Assembly (NCBI RefSeq): GCF_014779655.1
Contig: NZ_JACXYX010000008.1
Location: 163,613-227,612 of the forward strand
Length of the DNA stretch: 64,000 bases
Source of the DNA: Nocardioides ganghwensis
Lineage (GTDB): Bacteria > Actinomycetota > Actinomycetes > Propionibacteriales > Nocardioidaceae
Direction of reading: 5' to 3'
Shown here: positions 8,451 through 21,567 of the stretch, piece after piece
Position numbering within the stretch: the first letter of the stretch is position 1
How the letters are laid out: every line of letters starts with the position of its first letter
Notes under the pieces: model-generated
What the model saw: the letters and a program-made list of their open reading frames with translations, nothing else
Told to the model about the DNA's origin: nothing
Databases searched by the model: none
Translations under genes and position numbers: made by a program

Positions 8451-9665
8451 TCAGGGGAACCTACGCGCGACCTCGTCCCAGATGACGTGGGCCAGCGCGG
8501 TCTTCGTGCCGTGCGGGACCTCGACCGCGGCGCCGTCGGCCCCGAGGATGACGGCCTCGTTGTCGGTGCTGCCGAAGACCGCTCCCCCGCTGACGTCGTT
8601 GACCACCAGCAGGTCGCAGCCCTTGCGCGCCAGCTTGGCGCGCCCGAGGTCGAGGACCGAGCCGGACGCATCACCCGTCTCGGCGGCGAAGCCGACGACC
8701 ACCGCTCCCTCGCGGGCCCGGTCGCGGGAGATCTCGGCGAGGATGTCGGGGTTCTGCACCAGCTCGATGGCCGGCGCGGAGCCGTCGTCGGCCTTCTTGA
8801 TCTTGGCCTCGCTCACCGACACGGGCCGGAAGTCGGCGGGCGCCGCAGCCATCACGACCGCGTCGGCGGTGGCGGTCGCCGCGACCACGGCCTCGCGCAG
8901 CTGGTCGGTCGTCTCGACCCGTACGACGCTCACCCCGGCCGGGTCGGCCAGGGAGACGTTGGCACTGACGAGGGTGACGTGGGCACCGCGGGCGGCTGCC
9001 GTACGGGCCAGTGCGTAGCCCTGCAGGCCGGATGAGCGGTTGCCGAGGAAGCGCACCGGGTCGAGGTACTCGCGGGTGCCGCCGGCGGACACCACGACCT
9101 TGCGGCCGGCGAGGTCGGGGCGCATGTCCGGCCCGCGGTCGAGCACCGCCCGCACGAGGTCGAAGATCTCGGCCGGCTCGGGGAGCCGGCCCTTGCCGCT
9201 GTCGGCACCGGTGAGCCGGCCCTCGGCGGGCTCGATGACGACGGCCCCGCGGCGGCGCAGCGTCTCGACGTTGGCCTGCGTGGCGGGGTGCTCCCACATC
9301 TCGGTGTGCATCGCCGGGGCGAGCACGACCGGGCAGCGCGCGGTGAGGAGCGTGTTGGTGAGGAGGTCGTCGGCGAGCCCGTGGGCCGCCTTCGCGAGCA
9401 GGTCGGCGGTCGCCGGCGCGACCACGACCACGTCGGCGGACTGCCCGATGCGCACGTGGGGCACCTCGTGCACGCCAGACCAGACCTCGGCCGAGACCGG
9501 CTTGCCGGACAGCGCAGCCCACGTGGGCGCCCCGACGAACTCCAGGGCCGCAGCCGTGGGCACGACGGTGACGTCGTGCCCCGACTCGGTGAACCGGCGC
9601 AGCAGCTCGCAGGCCTTGTAGGCCGCGATCCCGCCGGAGACGCCCAGGACGACCTTGACGGTCAT
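8451..9665 (-). CDS. coaBC: Bifunctional phosphopantothenoylcysteine decarboxylase / phosphopantothenate-cysteine ligase
   Basis: A 404-residue enzyme catalysing two steps of coenzyme A synthesis. The N-terminal CoaC flavoprotein domain (about 1-180) has [11 protein letters not shown], the substrate loop APAMHTEMW and [15 protein letters not shown]. The C-terminal CoaB domain (about 185-404) has [22 protein letters not shown], matching the synthetase nucleotide-binding loop, and the KIKK segment. It lies 13 bases after rpoZ, so it is probably co-transcribed with mihF-gmk-rpoZ. The gene order gmk-rpoZ-dfp is the same in M. tuberculosis. Confidence 0.97.
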   Translation of the reverse strand: MTVKVVLGVSGGIAAYKACELLRRFTESGHDVTVVPTAAALEFVGAPTWAALSGKPVSAEVWSGVHEVPHVRIGQSADVVVVAPATADLLAKAAHGLADDLLTNTLLTARCPVVLAPAMHTEMWEHPATQANVETLRRRGAVVIEPAEGRLTGADSGKGRLPEPAEIFDLVRAVLDRGPDMRPDLAGRKVVVSAGGTREYLDPVRFLGNRSSGLQGYALARTAAARGAHVTLVSANVSLADPAGVSVVRVETTDQLREAVVAATATADAVVMAAAPADFRPVSVSEAKIKKADDGSAPAIELVQNPDILAEISRDRAREGAVVVGFAAETGDASGSVLDLGRAKLARKGCDLLVVNDVSGGAVFGSTDNEAVILGADGAAVEVPHGTKTALAHVIWDEVARRFP

Positions 9666-9678
9666 CGTGAGGCTCGCG

Positions 9679-9993
9679 TCACTCCGTGGTGTCGCCGGCG
9701 GCGGCAGCCTCGGCGGCGGCGGCCTCGGCTGCGGGGTCGATGTCCTCGCAGGTCAGGAGGTCGTCGTTGATCTCGCGCAGGGCGATCGAGAGCGGCTTCT
9801 CCTGGACGTGGGTGTCGACCAGCGGGCCGACGTACTCCAGGAGGCCCTCGCCGAGCTGCGAGTAGTAGGCGTTGATCTGGCGGGCACGCTGTGCGCTGTA
9901 GAGCACGAGCTTGTACTTGCTGTCGGTCTTGGTGAGCAGGTCGTCGATCGAGGGGTTGGTGACGCCCTCGGCGGCGATGGTGGGAGAAGCCAC
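9679..9993 (-). CDS. rpoZ: DNA-directed RNA polymerase omega subunit
   Basis: A 104-residue subunit that helps assemble RNA polymerase by binding beta'. The conserved omega pattern is visible: [29 protein letters not shown], then [16 protein letters not shown]. The C-terminal tail is Glu/Ala-rich ([11 protein letters not shown]). The start is GTG at 9993. It lies 15 bases after gmk and 13 before coaBC, the usual actinobacterial cluster. Confidence 0.96.
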   Translation of the reverse strand: MASPTIAAEGVTNPSIDDLLTKTDSKYKLVLYSAQRARQINAYYSQLGEGLLEYVGPLVDTHVQEKPLSIALREINDDLLTCEDIDPAAEAAAAEAAAAGDTTE

Positions 9994-10008
9994 GGTGATG
10001 GTGCCTCG

Positions 10009-10635
10009 CTAGTCAGATCGGTTGGAGACGGGTCCAACCATCAAGGCTACCAACTCGTCGGCTGCAGCGTGAACTTCGTGGTTGACGATGGTCACGTCGA
10101 ACTCGCTCTCGGCCGCCAGCTCGGCCCTCGCGGTCTCGAGGCGACGCTCGCGCTCTGCCTCGGACTCGGTGCCGCGGCCGACGAGCCGGCGTACGAGCTC
10201 CTCCCACGACGGCGGCTTGAGGAACACGAACAGCGCCTCCGGCATGGTCTCGCGGACCTGGCGGGCGCCCTGGAGGTCGATCTCGAGCATGGCCGGATGA
10301 CCGGACGCGAGGGCGAGGTCGACCGGACCGCGCGGCGTGCCGTAGCGGGCGGCCTTGTGGACCACGGCCCACTCCAGCAGGTCGCCCTTGGCGACCATCG
10401 CGTCGAACTCCTCGTCGGAGACGAACCAGTAGTGGACGCCGTTCTCCTCGCCGGGACGCGGGGGGCGGGTGGTCGCGGACACCGAGATCCAGACCTCGGG
10501 GTGCGTCTCGCGCACGGCCGCGGCGACGGTCCCCTTGCCCACGGCGGTGGGGCCGGCGAGCACGATCAGCCGCGAGCGCGTGGTGTGGTTGCCCGACGGC
10601 GCGGCGGTGTCGGGAGTCGGGTCGGAGCCGGTCAC
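10009..10635 (-). CDS. gmk: Guanylate kinase
   Basis: A 208-residue enzyme phosphorylating GMP to GDP. The P-loop reads GPTAVGKGT, followed by [25 protein letters not shown], the GMP-binding region, and [13 protein letters not shown]. The first 20 residues, rich in Thr and Pro, extend before the core and are probably disordered. The GTG start at 10635 overlaps the mihF stop as GTGA, giving translational coupling. Confidence 0.97.
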   Translation of the reverse strand: MTGSDPTPDTAAPSGNHTTRSRLIVLAGPTAVGKGTVAAAVRETHPEVWISVSATTRPPRPGEENGVHYWFVSDEEFDAMVAKGDLLEWAVVHKAARYGTPRGPVDLALASGHPAMLEIDLQGARQVRETMPEALFVFLKPPSWEELVRRLVGRGTESEAERERRLETARAELAAESEFDVTIVNHEVHAAADELVALMVGPVSNRSD

Positions 10636-10955
10636 GGGGCGTCGGGGCCGAACTCACGCTCGAGCGCGGCGACCTGCTTGACGCCGAGCCCGCGGACGCG
10701 TCGGCTCTCGGCGATCCCGAGCCGCTCCATCACCTGGCGGGCACGGACGCGACCGAGCCCGGGGACCGACTGGAGGAGCTCGACGACGCGCATCTTGCCG
10801 ATGACCTCGTTGGTCTGGCCCTCGCGCAGCACATCGACGATGGAGCCACCGGAGTTCTTGAGGCGGTTCTTCACCTCGGCCCGCTCGCGTCGGGAGGCCG
10901 CAGCCTTGTCGAGGGCTGCCTGGCGCTGCTCGGGCGTCAGAGGGGGCAAGGCCAC
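10632..10955 (-). CDS. mihF: Actinobacterial integration host factor (mIHF)
   Basis: A 107-residue nucleoid protein unrelated in sequence to IHF of E. coli. It has the expected N-terminal basic helix ([16 protein letters not shown]) followed by the helix-hairpin-helix-type DNA-binding region ([19 protein letters not shown], then [12 protein letters not shown]). The start is GTG at 10955. It is first in mihF-gmk-rpoZ-coaBC, with a promoter candidate about 60 bases upstream. In mycobacteria mIHF is essential and binds and bends DNA. Confidence 0.95.
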   Translation of the reverse strand: MALPPLTPEQRQAALDKAAASRRERAEVKNRLKNSGGSIVDVLREGQTNEVIGKMRVVELLQSVPGLGRVRARQVMERLGIAESRRVRGLGVKQVAALEREFGPDAP

Positions 10956-11015
10956 GAAAGCTGTCCTTCTGGGTCGGAAAGGGCCGGGTGGGAGAGGGCC
11001 CGGCTGGTGCGGGTC

Positions 11016-11045
11016 AATCTAGTCATTGCCCGACGACACAGGCAA
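11016..11045 (-). promoter_or_regulatory. Promoter candidate of mihF-gmk-rpoZ
   Basis: On the minus strand TTGCCT (11045-11040) and TAGATT (11021-11016) are 18 bases apart. This would start transcription near 11009 and give a leader of about 54 bases before mihF. Confidence 0.5.
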
Positions 11046-11110
11046 TCGAGCCGATGCCGCCACACGCCCCGCGTGACGTACGCCATGGGCGGCCGGAGGC
11101 CAGGGGTCGG

Positions 11111-11548
11111 TCAGCGCGACAGCGGCGTGCCGCACACGTCGAGCGCGTGCTGCTCGACCGCGGCCATGGCGCGTACGGTCTGCTCCGAACCGACCTCGCG
11201 GGCCGCCGCCTCGATCTCCGCGCGCGCGTCCTCGTCGAGGCCGGACGGAGGCGTCTCGGCGTCGTAGTCGGAGGGGTCCACGTCGTGCTCGGCCAGCGCC
11301 TGCTCGAGGGCGCGCAGCGGGTCGACGACGGCCGCCCAGTCGTCGGCGATGTCGCGCGGTGCCCGCTCGGCGAGGTCGTCGTAGGCGTCGAGCGCGTCGA
11401 ACACCGCGCCGGGGTCGTCGGAGGCCGCGACCTCGGTGAGCTCGGCCTGGTGCTCCTCGACCGCCTCGCAGTAGCGCTCCTGCGGGTCGCCCGAGCAGCC
11501 GCCGAGGGCCAGGCCGGCCAGCAGGACCGCGGGGGCCAGTCGTCTCAC
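11111..11548 (-). CDS. Putative lipoprotein of unknown function
   Basis: A 145-residue protein with an N-terminal lipoprotein signal (VRRLAPAVLLAGLALGGCSGD); the lipobox LGGC places the lipidated Cys at residue 18. The mature part is acidic and mostly helical, with two further cysteines (RYCEAVEEHQ near the start and DVCGTP near the end) that could form a disulfide. I do not recognise a named domain. The GTG at 11548 overlaps the pyrF stop as GTGA, so it is expressed as the last gene of the pyrimidine operon, although nothing links it to pyrimidines. It should sit on the outer face of the membrane. Confidence 0.75.
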   Translation of the reverse strand: MRRLAPAVLLAGLALGGCSGDPQERYCEAVEEHQAELTEVAASDDPGAVFDALDAYDDLAERAPRDIADDWAAVVDPLRALEQALAEHDVDPSDYDAETPPSGLDEDARAEIEAAAREVGSEQTVRAMAAVEQHALDVCGTPLSR

Positions 11549-12369
11549 GCGCCCAGGCCCCGTACGGCGTCGTTGCCGCGCAGGGCGGCGTCGCGCAGCG
11601 CCGTCGGGTCCGGGCCGGCGCCCAGCACCTCGCGCGACGAGCTCGGCAGCGCCCAACGGGCGGCCGCGCCGAAGATGCGCTCGAGGTCGGCGACCGTGCC
11701 GCCCTGGGCGCCGTAGCCCGGCACCAGGAGCGGTCCGTTGATGTCGAGGTCCTCGTCGGTGGTGCCGATGGTGGCGCCGACGACCGCGCCGAAGGACCCC
11801 ACGGGCTCGGCGCCGGCGTTGGCGGCGCGCAGGTGCGCGAGCATCGTGCCGGCGACGGTGCCGCCGTCCGTGCGGGCGTGCTGGACCTCGGGGCCCTCGG
11901 GGTTGGACGTGAGTGCGAGCACGAACAGCCCACCGCCGTGGCGTCGGCAGGCCTCGACCATCGGGGCCAGCGAGCCGAAGCCGAGGTAGGGACTGACCGT
12001 CACCGCGTCGCAGCCGAGCGGCGAGGCGGGGTCGAGGTAGGCGTCGGCGTACGCCTGGCTGGTCGACCCGATGTCGCCCCGCTTGGCGTCCATCAGCACC
12101 AGCGCCCCGGCGGCGCGCGACTCGGCGACGACGCGCTCGAGGACGGCGATGCCCCGGCTGCCGAACCGCTCGTAGAAGGCGCTCTGCGGCTTGACCACGC
12201 CGACCACGGGTGCCACCGCCTCGACGACGGTGAGCGCGAACCTCTCCAGCGAGGCGACGTCGTCGCCGAGGCCCCACTCCCGCAGCAGCGCGGCGTGCGG
12301 GTCGATGCCGACGCAGAACCGGCCGCGCTCCTCGATGGCGGCGGCCAGACGGGTGCCGAACGGGGTCAT
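11545..12369 (-). CDS. pyrF: Orotidine 5'-phosphate decarboxylase
   Basis: A 274-residue enzyme converting OMP to UMP, the last step of the pathway. It is the longer actinobacterial type: GRFCVGIDPH near the N-terminus, VVKPQSAFYERFG, and the catalytic LMDAKRGDIGSTSQAYADAYL with the Lys-Asp pair. LLVPGYGAQGG is the phosphate loop. The ATG at 12369 has GAGGAG upstream and overlaps the preceding gene's stop as ATGA. The longer upstream frame is not family-like. Confidence 0.97.
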   Translation of the reverse strand: MTPFGTRLAAAIEERGRFCVGIDPHAALLREWGLGDDVASLERFALTVVEAVAPVVGVVKPQSAFYERFGSRGIAVLERVVAESRAAGALVLMDAKRGDIGSTSQAYADAYLDPASPLGCDAVTVSPYLGFGSLAPMVEACRRHGGGLFVLALTSNPEGPEVQHARTDGGTVAGTMLAHLRAANAGAEPVGSFGAVVGATIGTTDEDLDINGPLLVPGYGAQGGTVADLERIFGAAARWALPSSSREVLGAGPDPTALRDAALRGNDAVRGLGA

Positions 12370-13226
12370 GGGGTCTCCTCGGGGGTGGGCGGGTCGACGG
12401 GCAGCAGGGCGGCGCGGAGGCGAGTCACCGTGGTCGGGTCGTGCAGGAGCGCGGTGCCGACCTGTACGCCTCGCGCGCCCGCGTCGAGGAAGGCGCGGGC
12501 CGACGCGACGTCGTGCACGCCGCCGCACCCGATGGTCGGCACGTCAGGCAGGGCTCGGTGCACCTCGACGACGCAGCGCAGCGCGACGGACGCGATCGCC
12601 GGGCCGCTCAGTCCTCCCGGACGTCCGTCCCTGAAGGCAGCCGGGACGGCGTTGCCGACGACCACGGCGGTGGCGCCGGCCTCGTGGCACGCGCGGGCGC
12701 CCTCGACGATCCGGGACACGTCGGGGCGCAGCTTGGCGAGGACGGGACGGTCGGCGGGGAACTCGCGCCGCACGGCCGCGATGACGCTGGCGGCGTGGTA
12801 GGGCTCGCGGACCTCGAACAGCCCGGCCCCCGCCTCGTCGGGCGCGCCCACGTTGACCTCGAGGCCGGCGACGCCGGGCGCCCGGCTGAGCCGGCGCGCG
12901 AGGTCGGCGTACTCCCCCATCGTCGCTCCGGCGACCGAGACGAAGACCCGGGCGCCGGCACGCACCAGCCACGGGAGCTCGGTGGCGAGGAAGTGCTCCA
13001 GCCCGGGGTTGGGCAGGCCGACGGCGTTGACGAGACCGCCGGGGACCTCCACCACCCGGGGCCCCGGCCCACCGCTGCGGGCGTCGAGGGTGATCGACCG
13101 GGTGACGAGGTCGAGGCCGTCGAGGCCCGCGGGGCCGGCGTACGGCAGGAGCTCGCGGCCGGTGCCGCCGCACCCGGCGGCCACCATCACCGGACCGGGC
13201 ACCCGACCCAGCAGCGCGGCGCTCAC
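12366..13226 (-). CDS. PyrD class 1B-like flavoprotein with altered catalytic residues
   Basis: A 286-residue protein with the class 1B dihydroorotate dehydrogenase fold: SITLDARSGGPGPRVVEVPGG, VNAVGLPNPGLEHF, AKLRPDV, GGLSGPAIASVALR and the FMN phosphate site IGCGGVHDVASARAFLDAGA. Two active-site positions differ. The NISCPN motif, whose Cys is the catalytic base in class 1B enzymes, reads NVGAPD, and the usual TKS/TKT Lys is Arg (TRSIT). A true class 2 pyrD lies two genes upstream, so this copy is probably not the main enzyme. It overlaps the PyrK-like gene as GTGA and pyrF as ATGA. It may be a flavoprotein with another substrate or a structural partner of the PyrK-like protein. Confidence 0.8.
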   Translation of the reverse strand: MSAALLGRVPGPVMVAAGCGGTGRELLPYAGPAGLDGLDLVTRSITLDARSGGPGPRVVEVPGGLVNAVGLPNPGLEHFLATELPWLVRAGARVFVSVAGATMGEYADLARRLSRAPGVAGLEVNVGAPDEAGAGLFEVREPYHAASVIAAVRREFPADRPVLAKLRPDVSRIVEGARACHEAGATAVVVGNAVPAAFRDGRPGGLSGPAIASVALRCVVEVHRALPDVPTIGCGGVHDVASARAFLDAGARGVQVGTALLHDPTTVTRLRAALLPVDPPTPEETP

Positions 13227-14065
13227 GCGGGGTCCCGTGGGGGGATCAGGGCGTCCCACCGCACGCGGTCGCCGCGGACGACCGGGCCCTCGGTGCAGGC
13301 CCGGACCACCCGGTCGACGCCGTCCTCGCCGACGACGGGCAGGGGGCAGCCGTGGCACAGCCCGGTGCCGCAGGGCGTCGGGCACTCGACCGCGACCTGG
13401 CTCCAGGCGCCGGCGCGCTCGGCCGCTCCGGCGGCGCTGCGCAGGACCGCCGCAGGACCTGCTGCGTAGACGACGTCGGCGTCGCTGCGGCGCACGAGGT
13501 CGTCGACGTGGTCGGCCACGCCGCCGCGCTGGCCGACCGAGCCGTCCGCGGTGAGGACGGTGACCGACCGAGCGGAGCGTCGGGCCTCCAGCGCGGAGAG
13601 CAGGTGCGCCTCGTCGGGGGCCGAGACCACGAGCGAGACCGCGCAGCCGCGTTCGCGCAGCCGTTCGGCGAGCGGGAAGAGGGGCGCCGCGGCGTAGCCC
13701 TCGCCCACGAGGAGGCAGGACACGGCGTCCTTGGGCAGCGCGAACGGGCGGCCGAGCGGACCGGTGACCGCGATCCTGGTCCCCACCGGTTGCGCGGCCA
13801 GCCACGCGGTGCCGCTCCCCCGCACCTCGACGACCACGTCGAGCGTGGGCCCGAAGGCGCTGGAGGCGCGGACGCGGTGGATCCACAGCGCCCGGCGGGC
13901 GACATGGCCGGCGACCGTGACCGCGACGAAACCGCCTGCGCGGAAGCGCTCCGGGATGCCCGGGGCGGACAGGGTCAGGTGGCGGTAGGCGCCCACCCGC
14001 TTGGTGGCGACGACCTCCCCCTCCACGTGGACCGGTCCGGCCGGCGTCCCCCGCTCCTCAGGCAT
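13223..14065 (-). CDS. PyrK-like electron-transfer flavoprotein/iron-sulfur subunit
   Basis: A 280-residue protein of the ferredoxin-reductase family used by class 1B dihydroorotate dehydrogenases to pass electrons to NAD+. The C-terminal 2Fe-2S site keeps four cysteines (CGTGLCHGC and then RACTEG). The nucleotide-binding loop [16 protein letters not shown] is also intact. The FAD-binding motif R-x-(Y/F)-S is not recognisable (RRALWIH). It overlaps the pyrD stop by eight bases and the next gene as GTGA, so pyrD, this gene and the class 1B-like gene are tightly coupled. The divergence parallels that of its neighbour, suggesting the two changed role together. Confidence 0.8.
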   Translation of the reverse strand: MPEERGTPAGPVHVEGEVVATKRVGAYRHLTLSAPGIPERFRAGGFVAVTVAGHVARRALWIHRVRASSAFGPTLDVVVEVRGSGTAWLAAQPVGTRIAVTGPLGRPFALPKDAVSCLLVGEGYAAAPLFPLAERLRERGCAVSLVVSAPDEAHLLSALEARRSARSVTVLTADGSVGQRGGVADHVDDLVRRSDADVVYAAGPAAVLRSAAGAAERAGAWSQVAVECPTPCGTGLCHGCPLPVVGEDGVDRVVRACTEGPVVRGDRVRWDALIPPRDPA

Positions 14066-15089
14066 CCGTGGCGAGCCCCCGCACGATGCGACGTGGCCAC
14101 AGCGGGCCCTCGTAGACGAACGCCGTGTAGCCCTGGAGCAGGTCGGCCCCGGCCACCAGCCGCCGGCGGGCGTCGTCCACCGTGGTGATGCCGCCGACGC
14201 CGATGAGTGTCAGCTCCGGGCCGACGCGCCGGCGCAGCATCCGTACGACGTCCTCCGAGCGCTGGGTCAGCGGGCGTCCGCTGAGCCCGCCGGCGCCGAT
14301 GCCTGCCACGGTCGCCGCCGGGCTCGCGAGCCCGTCGCGACTGATCGTGGTGTTGGTGGCGATGATCCCGTCGAGGCCGCTGGACAGGGCGAGGTCGGCG
14401 ACGGCGAGGACGTCGTCGTCGCTGAGGTCGGGAGCGATCTTGACCAGGAGCGGCACCCGGTGGTCGGGCCGCGCCTCGTCGGCGCGGCGACGCACGGCCG
14501 CCAGGATCGGCGCGAGCTTCTCCACGGCCTGCAGGTTGCGCAGTCCCGGGGTGTTGGGCGAGGACACGTTGACCACGAGGTAGTCGGCGTAGGGCGCGAG
14601 CAGGCCGGCCGACTTCTCGTAGTCGCGGGCGGCCTCCTCCTCCGGCACGACCTTGGACTTGCCGATGTTGACGCCGAGGATCGTCGAGCCGCCACCCGAC
14701 CTCCACGCCGCAAGGCGCTTCGCGACCACCTCGGCGCCGTCGTTGTTGAAGCCCATCCGGTTGACGATCGCCCGGTCGTCCTTGAGCCGGAACAGCCGCG
14801 GCTGCGGGTTCCCCGGCTGGGCCTCTCCCGTGACCGTGCCGATCTCGACGTGGCCGAAGCCGAGCGCGGCGAGGCCGTCGATGCCCACGGCGTTCTTGTC
14901 GAAGCCCGCGGCCAGCCCGAGCGCGTGCGGGAAGGTCAGGCCGAGGGCGTGCACCGGCCTCGACGGGACGCGGACGACGCGGCCGGTCACGGGCGCGGCC
15001 GCCCGGATCGCCCCGAACGCGGCGTGGTGGATGCGCTCGGGGTCGACCCGGGTCAGGGCCTGCTCGAAGAGGACGTCGTAGGGCCGCAC
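14058..15089 (-). CDS. pyrD: Dihydroorotate dehydrogenase (quinone), class 2
   Basis: A 343-residue membrane-associated enzyme oxidising dihydroorotate to orotate with quinone. Class 2 features are the N-terminal helical extension ([25 protein letters not shown]), [19 protein letters not shown] and [15 protein letters not shown], where the first Ser is the class 2 catalytic base. [12 protein letters not shown] and GVGGI complete the set. It starts with GTG at 15089, one base after the carB stop. Length is typical. This is the copy expected to serve pyrimidine synthesis. Confidence 0.97.
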   Translation of the reverse strand: MRPYDVLFEQALTRVDPERIHHAAFGAIRAAAPVTGRVVRVPSRPVHALGLTFPHALGLAAGFDKNAVGIDGLAALGFGHVEIGTVTGEAQPGNPQPRLFRLKDDRAIVNRMGFNNDGAEVVAKRLAAWRSGGGSTILGVNIGKSKVVPEEEAARDYEKSAGLLAPYADYLVVNVSSPNTPGLRNLQAVEKLAPILAAVRRRADEARPDHRVPLLVKIAPDLSDDDVLAVADLALSSGLDGIIATNTTISRDGLASPAATVAGIGAGGLSGRPLTQRSEDVVRMLRRRVGPELTLIGVGGITTVDDARRRLVAGADLLQGYTAFVYEGPLWPRRIVRGLATDA

Positions 15090-15090
15090 G

Positions 15091-18423
<3,333 letters not shown>

Positions 18424-18424
18424 G

Positions 18425-19639
18425 TCAGTTGCCCCCGTTCTTGGTGTCGTCGTCCGCTGGTTGAGCAGCGAGCGCCAGCGAGCGTGTCGAAACCGAGGAC
18501 ATCAGCTCGCAGAAGCGGTCGAAGAGGTACGCCGCGTCGTGCGGGCCCGCCGCGGCCTCCGGGTGGTACTGCACGGAGAAGGACACGAGTCGACCCTCCG
18601 CGTCACGCAGCTCGAGGCCCTCGACGACGTCGTCGTTGAGGCAGACGTGGCTGACGGCGACCTCGCCGAACTCCGTGGTCGTGATGCCCTCGAGCGGGGC
18701 GTCGACAGCGAACCCGTGGTTGTGGGCCGTGACCTCGACCTTGCCGGTCGTGCGGTCCATCACCGGCTGGTTGATCCCGCGGTGGCCGTACTTGAGCTTG
18801 TAGGTGCCGAAGCCCAGCGCGCGACCGAACAGCTGGTTGCCGAAGCAGATCCCGAAGTAGGGGATGCCGGCGCGCAGCGCGCCCTGCAGCAGCTCGACCT
18901 GGCCGGTGGTGGCGGCCGGGTCACCGGGCCCGTTGGAGAAGAACAGCCCGTCCGGACCGAGCGCCCGCACGTCGTCGAGCGTCGCGGTGGCCGGGAGCAC
19001 GTGCACCTCGATGCCGCGCTCGCTCATCATCCGCGGGGTGTTGGACTTGATGCCGAGGTCGACCGCCGCGACCGTGAAGCGCTTCGTCCCCTGTGCCGGG
19101 ACGACGTACGCCTCGCTGGTGCTCACGGCCTCGCTGAGGTTGGCGCCGGTCATCTCCCCGGAGGCCAGGACCCGCTCCAGCAGGCGCTGGGGGTCGGTCT
19201 CCGTGGTCGAGATGCCGACGCGCATCGCACCGCGCTCGCGGAGGTGGCGGGTGAGGGCACGCGTGTCGACGCCGCTGATGCCGACGACGCCCTGGTCGCG
19301 CAGGTCGTCGTCCAGGGTGCGCACGCTGCGCCAGCTGGACGGGACCCGGGCGGGGTCGCGCACGACGTAGCCGGCGACCCAGATGCGCGAGGACTCGGTG
19401 TCCTCGTCGTTCATCCCGGTGTTGCCGACGTGCGGGGCCGTCATCACGACGACCTGGCGGTGGTAGCTGGGGTCGGTCAACGTCTCCTGGTAGCCGGACA
19501 TGCCGGTGGAGAAGACGGCCTCGCCGAAGGTCTCGCCCTCGGCTCCGAAGGACTCACCGCGAAAGGTGCGCCCGTCCTCGAGGACCATGAGTGCCGATCG
19601 GGGCGCCAGACGGGTCTGGGCAGGGGCAGGCAGAGCCAT
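18425..19639 (-). CDS. carA: Carbamoyl-phosphate synthase small (glutaminase) subunit
   Basis: A 404-residue glutamine amidotransferase subunit feeding ammonia to CarB. The N-terminal domain has [21 protein letters not shown]; the class I amidotransferase triad is seen as [12 protein letters not shown] (Cys) and [13 protein letters not shown] (His, Glu). The ATG at 19639 was preferred over an upstream in-frame ATG because GGAGG lies six bases before it. This start is inside a PyrR-type leader. carA is the first gene of the long operon carA-carB-pyrD-pyrK-like-pyrD1B-like-pyrF-lipoprotein. Confidence 0.97.
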   Translation of the reverse strand: MALPAPAQTRLAPRSALMVLEDGRTFRGESFGAEGETFGEAVFSTGMSGYQETLTDPSYHRQVVVMTAPHVGNTGMNDEDTESSRIWVAGYVVRDPARVPSSWRSVRTLDDDLRDQGVVGISGVDTRALTRHLRERGAMRVGISTTETDPQRLLERVLASGEMTGANLSEAVSTSEAYVVPAQGTKRFTVAAVDLGIKSNTPRMMSERGIEVHVLPATATLDDVRALGPDGLFFSNGPGDPAATTGQVELLQGALRAGIPYFGICFGNQLFGRALGFGTYKLKYGHRGINQPVMDRTTGKVEVTAHNHGFAVDAPLEGITTTEFGEVAVSHVCLNDDVVEGLELRDAEGRLVSFSVQYHPEAAAGPHDAAYLFDRFCELMSSVSTRSLALAAQPADDDTKNGGN

Positions 19640-19644
19640 GCCGT

Positions 19645-19684
19645 ACCTCCTTCTCCGCCTCACGGGACGGATCGTTAAAGGATG
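19645..19684 (-). promoter_or_regulatory. PyrR-type RNA leader of carA
   Basis: The minus-strand RNA starts CAUCCUUUAACGAUCC, continues GUCCCGUGAGGCGG and ends AGAAGGAGGU. UCCUU and AAGGA form the lower stem and CGUGAGG lies in the terminal loop, as in PyrR binding sites. The lower stem contains the Shine-Dalgarno sequence of carA. The same element precedes pyrR (28192-28231) with one internal difference. In M. smegmatis PyrR represses translation through such a leader. Confidence 0.85.
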
Positions 19685-19699
19685 TTCGAGCCGTCGCCG

Positions 19700-19705
19700 A
19701 CCCTA
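19700..19705 (-). promoter_or_regulatory. -10 hexamer of the carA operon
   Basis: TAGGGT on the minus strand, about 16 bases upstream of the PyrR-type element. The pyrR operon has the same hexamer in nearly the same place. Confidence 0.5.
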
Positions 19706-19767
19706 CCAGCGCCACGACCGTGGAGCGGCATCGTGTCCACGGCACGGCGGGCCGCCCGGGCGGAGGT

Positions 19768-21399
<1,632 letters not shown>

Positions 21400-21414
21400 G
21401 CGGAGGTCCTTCGA

Positions 21415-21474
21415 CGACTCGGGGGACTCGCCGGGCCTGTGGGCGCACTGGTGCGCCGCCGCGGACGCGAGTCG
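21415..21474 (-). promoter_or_regulatory. Candidate attenuation leader of the ABC-F gene
   Basis: The strand after the upstream ORF carries CGACTCG (21474-21468), which can pair with CGAGTCG next to the ribosome-binding region (21421-21415) or with CGAGTC (21430-21425). A separate hairpin GGCGCAC/GTGCGCC lies between them (21442-21457). These are the parts needed for alternative folding. Confidence 0.5.
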
Positions 21475-21476
21475 GG

Positions 21477-21494
21477 TCAGTCCTGGATCCACAT
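21477..21494 (-). CDS. Short upstream ORF (MWIQD) before the ABC-F gene
   Basis: ATG-TGG-ATC-CAG-GAC-TGA encodes the pentapeptide MWIQD, ending 77 bases before the ABC-F start. A TAGGCT -10 hexamer lies ten bases before its ATG, so the transcript would begin about three bases ahead of it, making it nearly leaderless. Short upstream ORFs whose stalled ribosome opens the downstream gene are known for ribosome-protection and Erm genes. That this one works so is inference from position and from the pairing elements that follow. Confidence 0.5.
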   Translation of the reverse strand: MWIQD

Positions 21495-21504
21495 GATGAC
21501 CAAC

Positions 21505-21510
21505 AGCCTA
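21505..21510 (-). promoter_or_regulatory. -10 hexamer TAGGCT of the ABC-F leader
   Basis: TAGGCT on the minus strand, ten bases upstream of the short ORF and 105 bases upstream of the ABC-F start codon. Confidence 0.5.
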
Positions 21511-21567
21511 GGCGGGTGGGGCCGGACGGCCCACCGATTTCTCGCGCAGGACTGGCACGCTGGCCCC

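Noticed and set aside
11515..12277. A longer protein in the frame of the lipoprotein, overlapping pyrF
   Set aside because: The upstream part is Arg-rich antisense-like sequence in another frame of pyrF; the lipoprotein signal begins at the GTG at 11548.
12369..12528. Extended N-terminus for pyrF
   Set aside because: The ATG at 12369 has a good ribosome binding site and the normal N-terminus; residues upstream are not PyrF-like.
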